A DNA stretch of 64,000 nucleotides from Paracyclopina nana (taxonomy: Eukaryota; Arthropoda; Copepoda; Cyclopoida; Cyclopettidae). The notes beneath the pieces were generated by a model. That model saw nothing but the letters and a program-made list of their open reading frames with translations, was not told the origin of the DNA and did not search any database. Shown piece after piece: positions 1-16,198 of this stretch. The position numbers and the translations under genes are program-made. The stretch is taken from the NCBI GenBank assembly GCA_019096065.1, contig JAGUCH010000003.1, positions 8,308,001 through 8,372,000 on the forward strand, read 5' to 3'. Position 1 is the first letter of the stretch, and each line of letters starts with the position of its first letter.

Positions 1-73
1 ACAAAGCCATTGTTGTACGTAGTCTTGGGATAACTGTGGGAAGCATTGCATTGATGAAAGCCTTTATACTTAC

Positions 74-3000
74 GTTGTAATTAACTTCCCGTAATTGGCT
101 GGGACCAACATAAATTGCTGTGACTGCTGGAGGACGTGATCCCAGAACTTGGCAGCTCACATTGTAAGCTTGACCGGCTGAGAAAAAGGTCCATTCGCGG
201 ACTATTTTTGCTTGGACGGGCGGAACTGGAAAAGGAGAACAGATTGAGCTCAGCATCATTATTAATTATGAACAATGCAGCGGCATTTCAGCTAAATTCC
301 TTTGTGTGTTTACACACTACGCACATGCACAGCTAAAGGCGAGTGTGCTGTAAAATGCATTTTCAGAAATCCTCACGCATAACTGAATTTGCACTTGCTT
401 TCTACTTCTTATTCCCTCGCAATTTGCCGCATGCTATTTTTTAGAATGACACTTCCCATGCAAAGGCCAGTAAACTTTTCTTCGCACCTTTATGCTGATA
501 GTGTGGTAAATGCGGCTGATGCATCTCCCATGCAATGCAAGCCAAATAAAAATAACCATGCATGTAGTACAAGATAGCTTTCTCTCCACCTTTTTTTCCC
601 AAGCTACGCATAGTTCACCCTCTTAAGAACGAGCGAGTTGGCAGCAAGATTCGAGGTCGATATGTGTTTCGAAGAACGTAGTTACTCATTCATTTCACTC
701 GGCTGTGCAGTTGGCCCAATTTCGCCAAAAGTGATTCTCCAGCTCTGAGCCCACGCTACGCGGGAAAAATGCATAAGCGTGGTGACCAGCGGCTGAGACA
801 GAGAAAATTGTGACCGAAAGAAGAATTCTTCGAGGTCAACGCTATTATGCAGATGGGGAAAAATACTAGTATGAAGGATTCTAAAGGGTTGGGCTAGGAA
901 GAAAATCCCGTTTTAGCTCTGCCAAAAAACTGTTCCATATTTTACTATTCATGAGAAGGCGAGGGGACATTTTGCAGAGTTTCCCCGAATTCGCCAGTAA
1001 AAAAAGAACTTTTGCATGGCATTATTAAATGCACGTTGTTCCACTAGGTGAGTAGCTACTTTTGTATTTTCGTATGCTGAAAAGCAAGCCACTAAATCAA
1101 AAGCAGCAATAAAATACACAGAAATGCGCTTTCTCGCGCGCGCGCATACAAGACCGGACACACGGCGCGGCGTACTTTACATACAAAAAAGCCAAGGGTG
1201 GAGCAAAAAACCGTTTTTCATGCGCAAAGCCCTCACGTTTTTGATGTTGCACAATAATGAAACTATCTCCATATCCACGCAGCAGCTCTATCCCCAAGCA
1301 AGGTGAGGCTGGCCAAAATCAGAAATACTGAGAAAAATTCCAACAACGAAGGCCGGGCAGTTTTTTTGGCTGCATTATTTCATTAGGTGCAAAGAAAAAA
1401 CGCTAACTTCTTCTTCTGCAAGTCTAGCTGTGCTTCTCACCGCCCTACTTGTCTTGAACTTTTGTCAGCTCAACAGCCGAAATAAAACAGAGGTCCGAAA
1501 GGTCTTTCACTACAACAATGCACTTACTGTATAAAAGAAAGCTTATCTACAGAGAGATATCCACCCGTTTAGGGCCTATGGATCATGACATTAATCACTT
1601 ACAGACCATATTGATGTTAATGTACGTGATTTCCGGAGCACTGAGATTCGTATTGGATGCGAGGCAAGCGAGGACATCGCCATGATCACGTCGATGAAGC
1701 GAAGGCATTTTGAGGTAATTTCTCACGACTCGATTCTGAGTGTCAACTTCTTCGATGACATCATCCAAAACGACTTGACCTCGTTTCCAAGTGAGCCTCG
1801 GCAAAGGCTCTCCGCCCTGAGTCTCGCAGATCAAGGTCAAAGTGGAGCCTTCCTGCACCGGTTCACTGACCTTGTCCAGAATTTTCCCATGCTCGGATCG
1901 GATCAACGGCGAGGATGGGGGCACTGGGGAGAAAATGAAGAAACACAAATAAATAAACTCGTCTGCAAATGCACCAAGATTGAAATCAGACTCCGGAATG
2001 GAGAATTTGCTTCTCCTTATTCAGCGCACAAAACTTTAAGCCTAGCATGAAAGTAATCCTTTTAGAAAAAAAACTCTTAGCATATTTGAAAAAAAAACTT
2101 TTTCCTTCTTACTCACGGCTATAGAAGTTTTTCGCAGAGGTAATCACTCAGAATGATAGCCAGGCTCTATTATGCCACATAGTACACTGTAATAGTTCTT
2201 TTTTCTTGTTGGAGAATTATTATTGTTCTGAGAAGAATGAAAAATTAATCATGATTGTCTCAGCTAATTAGGGGTCTTTTCCTTCACTCATTCAGCTAAT
2301 GCGTTCTTTTCTTGACCGCAGCTTTGTGGTTGTAGACAAATAAAATGCTCGTTTGTCCTCAGATTTATTGAAAAATGGCTCTAAAGAAGAAGCAATGCAG
2401 AAGAACCTTAATGCTCTTGTTTTTGCTCTAGGCGAAAATTGAACGAAAATAGAATTTGACCTCTGCATTGCGGTTCTTGGTGATTTGGCAATTTCAGATA
2501 TATCTCTGTCTTGAACACTTGAGAGTTTGCAGCCAGCAAGATTTGTCTTGAAAAGTTTTGGTGAAGAACTCCAAAACAATCTTGTTAGAGAGGGATCGAA
2601 AAATAATGTCGTGCGATCAGGCGGTTGCACCAAAAGCTTATCGACTTGCTCGCAGCGACAATTGTTAATGGCTTACTGCAGAGTAGAAAATATGTTTAAC
2701 ATTTACTACTTTCAAACACGACTGATAATAGCATAAAAGTGGTGAAAATCATGAATTTTCCTTTGCCCAATGGGCCTCACAAAACTCCGCTTGGTTCTCA
2801 CAACAACCAATGTAAATAAACAAACGATTGAGGCGCTCAACTTGCTGACGTTCAGAAAACCACAACAAAAGTGTGATAGTTCAACGATGACGGTGCGCAA
2901 TTTCAAGGTAGGCCGAGAGATCTTTCGACTCATTACACGTCCACTTTTAAAGTTTTAATCCGTTTAAAATAGTAGCTGGCGCGCGCAAGACATAACCGCA

Positions 3001-4983
3001 AGCTGAAATGTATGCAAAAAGTTGGGCGTGCATACTTGAGTGAAGCTTTGCAAATTAAACACAAGGGCTAGTCAAACTTTGTCCATATAGCAGTAGTAGC
3101 TAGTACAGTGTTCCACCTCAAATAACGATTCACTGACATTTCCTCAAAAAAGAAGTAGAGTGCAGTGCACGAATGACATTCTTAGAAGCCAGGACTTTTC
3201 ACCTTTCTTTTCAAAGGCTCAGCATGGGAGCTTCTGACAATGCCAAAATTGGCCTAATTCATTGAATGATTCATATCATCGAGCAGTTCTTCGAAGAACC
3301 TGTTAAACAGCTCATAGCTCTATTTATAGTAAATCTCACCTATAAGCTTCAAAAGAATTTTGGTGTTTTTGGTTGGAGCCTCTTTGAAGTCCACTCGGCA
3401 TCTATAGAATCCAGAGTCATCTGGCCTCAAGGCCTCTATCGTCAGAAAGGAGGCAATCTGCATAGCTCCCGTTTCGGATCTCATCCCTGTCTCTTTGTAA
3501 TGGAAAAAGGCCCTATTGCCCAGCGTTCGGTTGTCTTTCCAATGCCGACCCTTCTCCGAGCTCTGACGCATATCATAACTGAAAAAATAACACAATTGAT
3601 ATCTTGCATACTTTCTCGCTCATGTAACGCCCATGTTGAGCATTAGAAGGCCTTTTCCCAGCCAAACTAGGCGCTCTTTTAATTAAACGGCTATATGCTG
3701 CAGCTCAAATAATGGTGATGATGCTCTACATGCTCAGAAATTGTCTGAAATTTGTCAAGTAGATGGGTATTTTTCACGGCTTGCTGTAGCAAGTGGAAAA
3801 ATGTAATTTTTCCTTTTTATTAATTTTTCGTACGCGTTCAGAGTAAGTGGGAAGGCTGTTCTTCACCATATCAAATGCAAGCCATCTCATAGTAGAATTA
3901 AGTGAGCACTTTTTGCCAAGGATGAAAAAGTTCTTGAAAGCACTTTGTATCCTTGTAGCCTAACAAGTGTCGAAACTCTGGAGAATGATCCAAGTTGATG
4001 GAGTGATGACTGATATCTTCTGCTACCTTGAAACCCCACTTGAGGCAGCAGTGAACAAACTTTGGTGATCACACTTGGTTCAAGTAATAAATTGGTTGGG
4101 CCTATATCCGAAAATTTCCCCACGACCAAGTTGTAGTATAAGTAGAGCGTTTGAGCTACGACTCCAGCAACTACGCCAACTTTTGCCTTGCGAGTTAATG
4201 CTTTTATAGTAGAAGCAAGGTTTATTTTTAGTTGGGCTTGGAAACTTGGCGCTGAGGAGCTTGAAGGAAATTAATCAGGAAACTTTAAAGTTGTCAAGTT
4301 CAAGTCAATCCTTTTGTTTCCAACATCAGCATGCAGCTGGAACATTAGGCAAAAGCTGGAGGTAGCCCTACGTAGGTCACGACCACGAAAAGTTTCATAA
4401 AATAAAATTGACTGTCTATCTTTTGCTAAGTGCCCTCAGCCGAAATGGGCAAGTCAACTTCATGGCAGAAAAAGTCGGGAAATAACGAAGTTGAGGCGCT
4501 GCTCCATTGCGCAAAAAATGTGTATAAGGCACCAATGCATTGAGAGGCCGATGAATGCGAAGCCCTTTTTTGCCAAACTTTCCGGAATAACACTTATCTT
4601 TTCATAAATATTGAATGCACTGTTATGGCCACAGCGAAAGAGGCCTTACTATTGACCTCCTATGCATAATGCCATAAGATTCCCTACCTGTAAATTGGCG
4701 TTCCATAAACATCCTTGTAAAAGAGTATCAAATGCGGTTCATCTGAAGGAAACGGAGGCGTAAGGTCACATGGGAGGCTTGCACGACCTCCAACCACACT
4801 GATGACCTCGACAGTCTCCACTGAATGCAAAACGGCAATTAAAACGTTTGCTGCTGCGGCATTTTTGCCATGCTTACCTTTTTCTTGAAAAGCTGTCTCC
4901 GGCTTAGCCGCACTTGGCCGACAAACGAGAAGGGCAAGGAGGCCACAATAAATGTGAGCCATGGCGCTCCCCATTTTTCTCAA
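74..4983 (-). CDS. Sidestep-family Ig receptor, paralog A (5' part; runs off left edge)
   Basis: Exons on the minus strand: 4983-4878, 4820-4688, 3578-3340, 1923-1603, 225-74 (317 codons, ending on a codon boundary; the rest lies left of base 1). Residues 1 to about 26 form a signal peptide with core IYCGLLALLVC. Ig1 follows (LPCDL, then YGTPIY at the end of exon 2, then GFYRCRVDF and APTKNT), Ig2 is one exon (LICETQGGEP, LTW, VLACLASN) and Ig3 starts with YNVSCQVLGSRPP. The PIY junction, the YRCRVDF motif and the phase series 1-2-1 are the same as in the three other Side genes here. In flies, Side proteins are surface ligands for Beat receptors in axon guidance. Exon 5 also holds a second in-frame acceptor, so skipping of about 14 codons is possible. 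Intron 1 (57 nt) is open in frame. Start could instead be the Met 4 or Met 8 codon. Confidence 0.92.
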
Positions 4984-6543
4984 TGGAAAATCATGTTTGC
5001 CTGAGTGAGAGATTATTGCACTTTGTCACTGAAGCGGTAATGGGACATGCGTCCGTCATCGTTATCTGTGCCTTTCTTAAAAGGTGGCCTTCAGCTTACG
5101 AACTGAAGTAGAAGAAGAAGCAGGGAAAGCTTTCGGACGACGACGATCGCGCCGCAGCAGAAGAAGAGAGACTCTATATCTAACTGCGCGCAAATACTAC
5201 TATACTACCTTAGAGAGCTGAAGCAAAAAGCTGCTTCTGCTGCTGCTGCTTTCATGTCCTCCATTAGTTCTGATTTGCACGCCAGGTGGCGCCAGGGCCA
5301 CTTTGGCGCGGCGGACCTAACAGCAATCGAAATGAAGCTTTCTAGGGCGCCAGGGGAAACCAGAAGAAGAAGGCGACAAATAGTAGAAGACAATTTAGCA
5401 ATGCTATAACTACTAGTATAACCGTACTGACTGCTCTCCTGCTGCAGCCAAATTGGTATAGATGGTACATACAGCGTAGGTATATGTATTTAGTACTTAG
5501 GTTGAGCTCAGGGTATAATCTCATTTTCTCAAGCCACAACAGCAATTCCTTAGTAAGAGTAGAGATAATAAAGCCATGCCATGACTGAGTGCCACTACTT
5601 TGTCATAATGAGAGTTACAAAAAATTATGAGGAACAGCAACTAGCAAAAGTTTTCTGCTTTAGTATATTGCATAGTAGCGTAGTATATACCAGCGCTGAT
5701 CGTAGTCCAAAAAACAATCCTCCGACCCCACTGAATATTATTCTAGCTTTGAAACTGAGACTTTTGGCTCAAGGCAACAACATAGCCTGAAATCCTCATT
5801 CTGTGGAATGATGGTACATTTTGCCCCCATGTATTCGCAGAAATGCTCCATTCAAGCTTGTTGTGTAATAGAAGAAGCACAGAAATAGAAGAAGAAGCTA
5901 AAATTATTCAGCTGTAAAAGCAAACAAGGACCTTGAGCGAGTGTATAGTATAGCTGTAGGGCCATTATAGATTTCTGTTCAATAAATCATGACACCCACT
6001 GCAACCACCCAAATACAGGTTGCTGCTTATTGCAGTTATCACCAGCTCCTCTTTTGTTCTACTGCTGCAGTAGTAGGCGCGACAAATGTTGGCTACACTC
6101 GCCTGGCTCGTGGCTTGATTAACGAGCCTGTGGTCATCAGCGACTAATGTAACTTTTATTCAGTGGCTCCTTTTGCTAAATTGTGCTTCGATCTCACTGT
6201 CCTGCTTAATGCGGAAAAGTATGGCGCAGTACTGAGCGAGTAAAAAATTCACCAAATACTCGGGTGTTCAAAGTAGCAAATCATCCTTTTGAAAATTTCA
6301 TGCCAGCAGCAAGCTAGGCCTGGGAATCTTTTGAGAATCTGCAATATCAGGGTTGAGCGCGTTAAAAATGTACTAGTATTGCTATAACTTGAAAAATTCC
6401 TTCAAATATGGCGTCGTTGTAAAGCCTCAAGGCCGCGAAAGAGGCCAGAATGGCCGCAAAACAGCTTGCTTAAAATAACACAATTGCGATGGTTAGATAG
6501 CTACAATAACTACCATACATAGCTCCACTTTGCTGTAAATATA
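4984..6543. other. Intergenic region between Side A and eag, left part
   Basis: The two genes diverge, so this stretch should hold the promoter of Side A near its right-hand start. I see no convincing coding exon. It is rich in short GAA, CTG and TAC runs. No clear TATA or initiator pair could be assigned for Side A. Confidence 0.5.
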
Positions 6544-6711
6544 GGCTTAGTCTTTCGCAAGTTTTGCATAGGCACGCTATTTAAATACCTCATAACATAA
6601 AACGTATTTAAATAGCAGCTATTTAAATACATCCAGAGACTATTTAAATACATTTTATGCTATGAGCTATTTAAATAGCGTGACTATGCAAAACTTGCGA
6701 AAGACTAAGCC
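6544..6711. repeat. 168-bp near-perfect palindrome with five TATTTAAATA cores
   Basis: The outer 28 bases at 6544-6571 (starting GGCTTAGTCTTTCGC) are exactly complementary to 6684-6711. Pairing continues inward with only a few mismatches over about 45 more bases, giving a hairpin with a loop of roughly 20 bases near 6618-6637. The core TATTTAAATA occurs five times. There is no ORF. It could be a miniature inverted-repeat element or a long-hairpin RNA locus; I see no clear target-site duplication. Confidence 0.85.
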
Positions 6712-7068
6712 ATAGTATATGCACCAGCAAAGTTAAACTCAAATATGGAACTTTCTCGAAGCGCTGCTGCTGGTCAATACGTCAAACTTTACAACTTTGA
6801 TTTTGCATTTTGATATGCTTTTTAAAAGCAAAGGAAAAGCTCTTGGTGTAATGCGGAATGCAGTTCTTGCATACTACTATGTGCCGGGCAAATACATCAA
6901 TATTCTCCAAACCAATCAAGTAAGGCTATTATTTACAAGAAAACAATGAGGTATTTCCTTTCAAGGTGCATGCATAGTATGTGTGTACGGGAATGTTGTG
7001 CATAGCAGCGAATTACTTGCTTGCGTTCATCGAAAATCTCCCCTTAATCCCTGCGGTGCTTAGAGCTT

Positions 7069-7074
7069 TATATA
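7069..7074 (+). promoter_or_regulatory. Possible TATA box upstream of eag
   Basis: A TATATA hexamer lies 281 bases before the eag start codon. There is no strong initiator at the right distance, so this is a weak inference. Confidence 0.25.
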
Positions 7075-7327
7075 CCACTCGAACATTGAACATTGAAAGA
7101 AGGTTGAGTTAGTGGCCAGTGGTTTTTTGCGACCCAACGAAAGGCCTTTAAGGAGGAAAGCCCTTGGCCTTCGAGGACACTTGAAGTGTGCGCGCTCGCC
7201 ATGCAGTAGTGTATGTGTGTGTGTGAGAGTTGTGCAGTGGCTCTCTTTTGTGGTATTTCTCTCTGGCTCTCTCTGGTGCTGGTTCTATGGATCTTAGTCG
7301 TCAAGTAGAGCCAACCTTAACAAATAG

Positions 7328-12085
<4,758 letters not shown>

Positions 12086-12268
12086 GAAAATTGCCGCAGA
12101 TTAACTGAACGGTTGATGAGCGAATCATTATTTAAACACACACTTCATCCTTCCTTCCATCATTGCAATTAGTATCATTATCATTGAATGGCCATATAAC
12201 ATATGGTGAATATTCATACTTTGATTTGATGTTTTCTATCCTCGACTTTTATACAACGATTGCGAGAA

Positions 12269-12274
12269 AATAAA
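12269..12274 (+). terminator. Polyadenylation signal of eag
   Basis: Canonical AATAAA 184 bases after the eag stop codon, giving a 3' UTR of about 200 nt. Confidence 0.7.
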
Positions 12275-12548
12275 GACAAACAGATATTAATTGCTGATAC
12301 ATATGCTACTTGCACCCTTTTTCCTACAGAGTTTTTGAGCCATTCCTCCATGTTTTATGAGGAAACGTGTGTAAAAGCTTACTTTTTTGTGGCCAGAAGT
12401 CTGGTTCCATGAGTGGCGTGGAACGAAAAGAGCAAATGCTTGCTTGGCTCAGAGTAATTCGCAAAGGTTGTTTGTCAGCCTTGAAAACAACAACTTTCTA
12501 CTTGTAAGCTCAATTACATGAATTTAGACTGTTATGTCGGGGTGTTAG

Positions 12549-12554
12549 TTTATT
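12549..12554 (-). terminator. Polyadenylation signal of Side B
   Basis: AATAAA on the minus strand starts only 10 bases after the Side B stop codon, implying a very short 3' UTR. It faces the eag signal across about 275 bases. Confidence 0.6.
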
Positions 12555-12563
12555 TCCTTTTTT

Positions 12564-15500
12564 TCAGCATCGCAATGAGCATCTTCGCTTGTTGATAATA
12601 ATTAGGTAGCAGCACATGACAAGAAGAACTCCAACAATTAAAACAGAGCCCGTAACAATTAGCTGGAACAAGCCGTCATCCTCTGGATTTTGCTCTGGAA
12701 AATAAGGAAGAAGCTGTGAGTAAGCCAATCCAAGAGAAATTGGTCATTTTTGCATATGGTACCTTGCTTCATACCAACGACCAGAGAGGTGGCAATTTTA
12801 ACACCTGGGCTCAGTCCCACGGGATTCTGGGCAAAAACAAAAAACTGACTGTCTTCGGAAAAGTCCAAGCTCTGAACTACAAAAGTGGGCTCCATTTTGT
12901 TAACAATACTAAAGGGGTCCTTGGAAGCACGATTATCATAGACCTGCAAGCCAAACAAAGAACGTGACAATTTATTTCCACGTAGCTAGGGAAACTCGGG
13001 CTGAAAAGAGTGCGAGTACCTTCAACACAAATTGCTGCTCAAGTCCGCCACTAGTGCCTGGTATACACTGGATCTTTATGGCCAATGTTGGTTCATGGGT
13101 TTCTATTGTACAATTTTTAACAGTGTCTGGTAAGCCTGTGCGTGTAAAAAAGCAGTGAAGCTCCAATGTTGTTGATTAAATATGAAAAGTTACCCCCAGG
13201 ATGAATGTCAAACATACAGGCTTGATTTTGCCAGCCTACTTCGTTCTTAGCTTGGCAGTAGACACTTCCAAAGTCTTCATTAGACTCCACCCTGCAATTA
13301 ATTAAGCAGTGCAAAAAAAGTTGACTCTCGTTAAAATTAGCACACTACATACCTGTGAACGAAAGTTTGGGTGTGAACGTAGAGCATTCTCCGCTGCGAT
13401 TTTCGCCCCTGACCAAGAAACCACCACTGATATGTGACTTCGTTGGGATATGCATCCACATCACAAATGACAGTTATATTGCTGCCAATCACGCTGCCAA
13501 TTTTTCTTGGCATTGAATTACACATTGGAGAGTCTGGAAGCAGAACGAACAATCATCACAAAGTTGGTATTTTCCTGCTTTCTTTCAAAAGCACTATCAT
13601 CATTACATTTGATTTTCAACTCTATTTTATTGCTGTCAGTGACACCCACGCTGTTTTCAGCGAGGCAGGTGTACATGCCTGCGTCTGCTCTCTTCACATT
13701 TTGAATGACTAGACTCAAATTCGAGATAATGATGCCCTGGTGTCTCGAGGGCTTAATTACGTCCTCCTATGCATAAAAAGAGAGAGAGAGAGAGAGAGAG
13801 AGTAATGTATCTCGAAATAAGAAGAAGGAGTATTATAGATACATTTTTCATCCAGGAGACTTTGTATGCTTTTGGATAGGACATGATATTGCACTCAAAG
13901 TAGACGTCATCACCCTCCTTAATTTGATTGGCGTTGATATTCCTGCCGAAAGATATGGCTACTTTCGGCTTATCTATGGTGAGAAAGTTCTTTCATGTAT
14001 TCTGCCTGTAAGCATATGTACTACGAGTATGTATCTTACATTGAACAATGAGAGGTACAGTGTCTTCCACAAAGTCGTAGAGTATCATTCGGTTGTAGGC
14101 TTTGCACGTCAAATTAAGTTCGTTGTGCGAGGCTTCTCCGACGTAGTTTAAAATGCTCACTGTTTTGTCTTCTTTCGTAATCAAATCCTATTCAAGCAAA
14201 CCGATGTATTTATTTAACAATGCATATACTGCATGGAATACAGTTTTACTTACGCTCGTATACTTGGTATCCATTTTTTGCTTATTGATGTACCATTCTA
14301 TTACCGGAGGAGGCTTCGAGCCGAAAACAGCACATCTCACCCTGTATTTCTTATGCTCCTCCAGGTTCTCGTTAATGTGTATTTTGGCCCTCAATGGTCT
14401 CACTAGTGTGGATGAAGCAAGCGGAAAAAATCAAATATGTACAACAACAAATACATTGGGTAAATACAAAAGCGTATTAGTATCCTTACAATGCATGTCT
14501 AGAGCCAAGCTTCTGATTGACGGGTTGGACACCAGCGTATTATTGGCCTTGCATTCAATTAGGCTTCCATCCATATGCCTGAAATGATGACAGATGAATT
14601 TAATTTGGACCTTTTTCAAATCAGCATGTGAAAGCTACCTCAGCATTTTGAATTCTTGGAGGTCATTGATGACTGTATCTTTATGAGCTAGGTGATAGGT
14701 GCTATCAATCAGCTGACCATCTAGCCACCAAGTGAGCTCAGGAATGGGGTAACCTGTTATCAACTCAAAGCCTATTAAATATTCTGCGCTATAAATCTGT
14801 AGTTAAACATGCCTCCCACTGTGTCGCAAGTCAAGTCAATCATCTCATTTTCAGCCACAGGTCCCAAGATGCCATTGGAAATGATGTCTCTCCCTCTGCT
14901 GCGGATTCTTGGAGATGAAGGGGGAACTGAGGGGAAGTACAGCAACACATGAGGTTTCATTATAACCAATTAGCAGAGCATGACTTTAAATAATACCGAT
15001 TATGGAGAGGTTGACCTTGTAATTTCTGGTCGGTGAGTCCTCATAATCCACTCTGCATCGGTAAACGCCCTCATCCTTAGTTGGAAGAGAGTTTGTGGTA
15101 GAACAAACAATTCGTAAGCTTTGTGTATGATAAAAAGCTCTGTGCTTACCTCTTTCTTTACGTCCTTTATAATCAGATTTGATATGTAGGGATTTTCCTG
15201 AAAATAAGCTCGTCCCCCGAATGGATGCTCAGCTGACCACCGTTTGCCATCATCAGTTCTCCGCCGGTCAAAACTAGTTAAAATTACATAATTTTTCTCA
15301 GTAAAATACGTACATCAGTAATTTTGCACATAGTAGTAGTGGAAAAACTTGAGCTTGTTGTTCCCTTGACAGTTTTTACGAAAGTTATGTAAGCAAAACT
15401 TGAGCGTAAGACCTGCAGCCACTTGTGGTCCTTCCAGGTATATAGTGCACAAAAAAAGCATGACATTTTTTGCCAACATCGCCATATTTTTTGTACCTTG

Positions 15501-16198
15501 GAAGAATCGTGTGAGGCTCACCAACTTGCAAACTTCTTTGTCTGACAGGAAAAGCTATATTTCTGCACGATCCCAGTATGGTATTAAAAGTAAATAAAGA
15601 CGAGGCTTAAAATGCAATTCTATGGTTAACATAACATGATAAAAAGAGCCTCGTGAGAGCATAGAGAGAGTCATTATGGCTGATGTTGTTGCCATGATCG
15701 AACATGTGTCAATATGCCAAGAGAACACGTCAATTTTCCTCCAAATGAACAATAGGTCCCTTGGGAACTGCGCTAGCCATTTTCCGAAATAATCTTACCT
15801 GTAAATGGGTTTGCCATCCAGATCGATGTACCAGAGCACGAGAAACACGTCTGAAGATTTGGTGGAGTTCATCTGGCATGGCAGTTTGGTTGTGTGACCA
15901 ACGAGAGCCTCAACTTGTACAGTTGGAACTGAAATGTTATGATAATGTCTTACAGGTCATGGAAGTGACATGTGCTCTTATACAATTGCCCATTTGATGC
16001 CACTGCTACAGCATACTATATACGAAAAGAGAAAGCAGCCTCATGCTGTAAGGGTAAATTACTTGGTTTTTCGTCGTCCTCGTACTTGCTGCCACCTTGG
16101 GCAATTTCACTAGATGCTTTTCGAGCTTCAACTAGCCTTTGGTAGTTGAGAAATAGCAGTATTTTGAGAAACGTGCTATAGCAATGATGGTGGTACAT
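12564..16198 (-). CDS. Sidestep-family Ig receptor, paralog B (complete)
   Basis: Sixteen exons: 16198-16063, 15928-15799, 15273-15150, 15075-14997, 14926-14813, 14753-14639, 14578-14490, 14402-14254, 14187-14040, 13973-13843, 13766-13607, 13533-13353, 13291-13194, 13135-13020, 12943-12775, 12694-12564; all phases agree and give 689 aa. A weak signal segment (FLKILLFL) is followed by Ig1 (about 46-156; KLPCQM, KPIYS, YRCRVDY), Ig2 (157-262; IDLTCDTVGGYPIPELTWW), Ig3 (263-361; RVRCAVFGSKPPPVIEWY), Ig4 (362-458; IKEGDDVYFEC, AGMYTCLAEN), Ig5 (459-551; ITVICDVDAYP, VYCQAKNEVG), a FN3-like stretch (552-647) and one membrane helix (658-680). The cytoplasmic tail is only NKRRCSLRC, so the protein probably acts as a ligand or needs partners to signal. 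Exon 3 is split by an intron absent from paralogs A, C and D. One intron is GC-AG. Confidence 0.93.
13779..13802. repeat. (AG)12 microsatellite inside a Side B intron
   Basis: Twelve AG units. In the transcribed strand this is (CT)12, lying a few bases before the ATAG acceptor of the 76-nt intron 13767-13842, so it serves as the polypyrimidine tract. Confidence 0.9.
14754..14812 (-). other. Non-canonical GC-AG intron in Side B
   Basis: The donor reads GGAG/GCATGT and the acceptor GATAACAG. Joining them in phase 1 yields DTVGGYPIPELTWW, the expected Ig2 sequence. The nearby GT (CATGTTTAAC) would break the frame and lead to an early stop. Confidence 0.8.
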
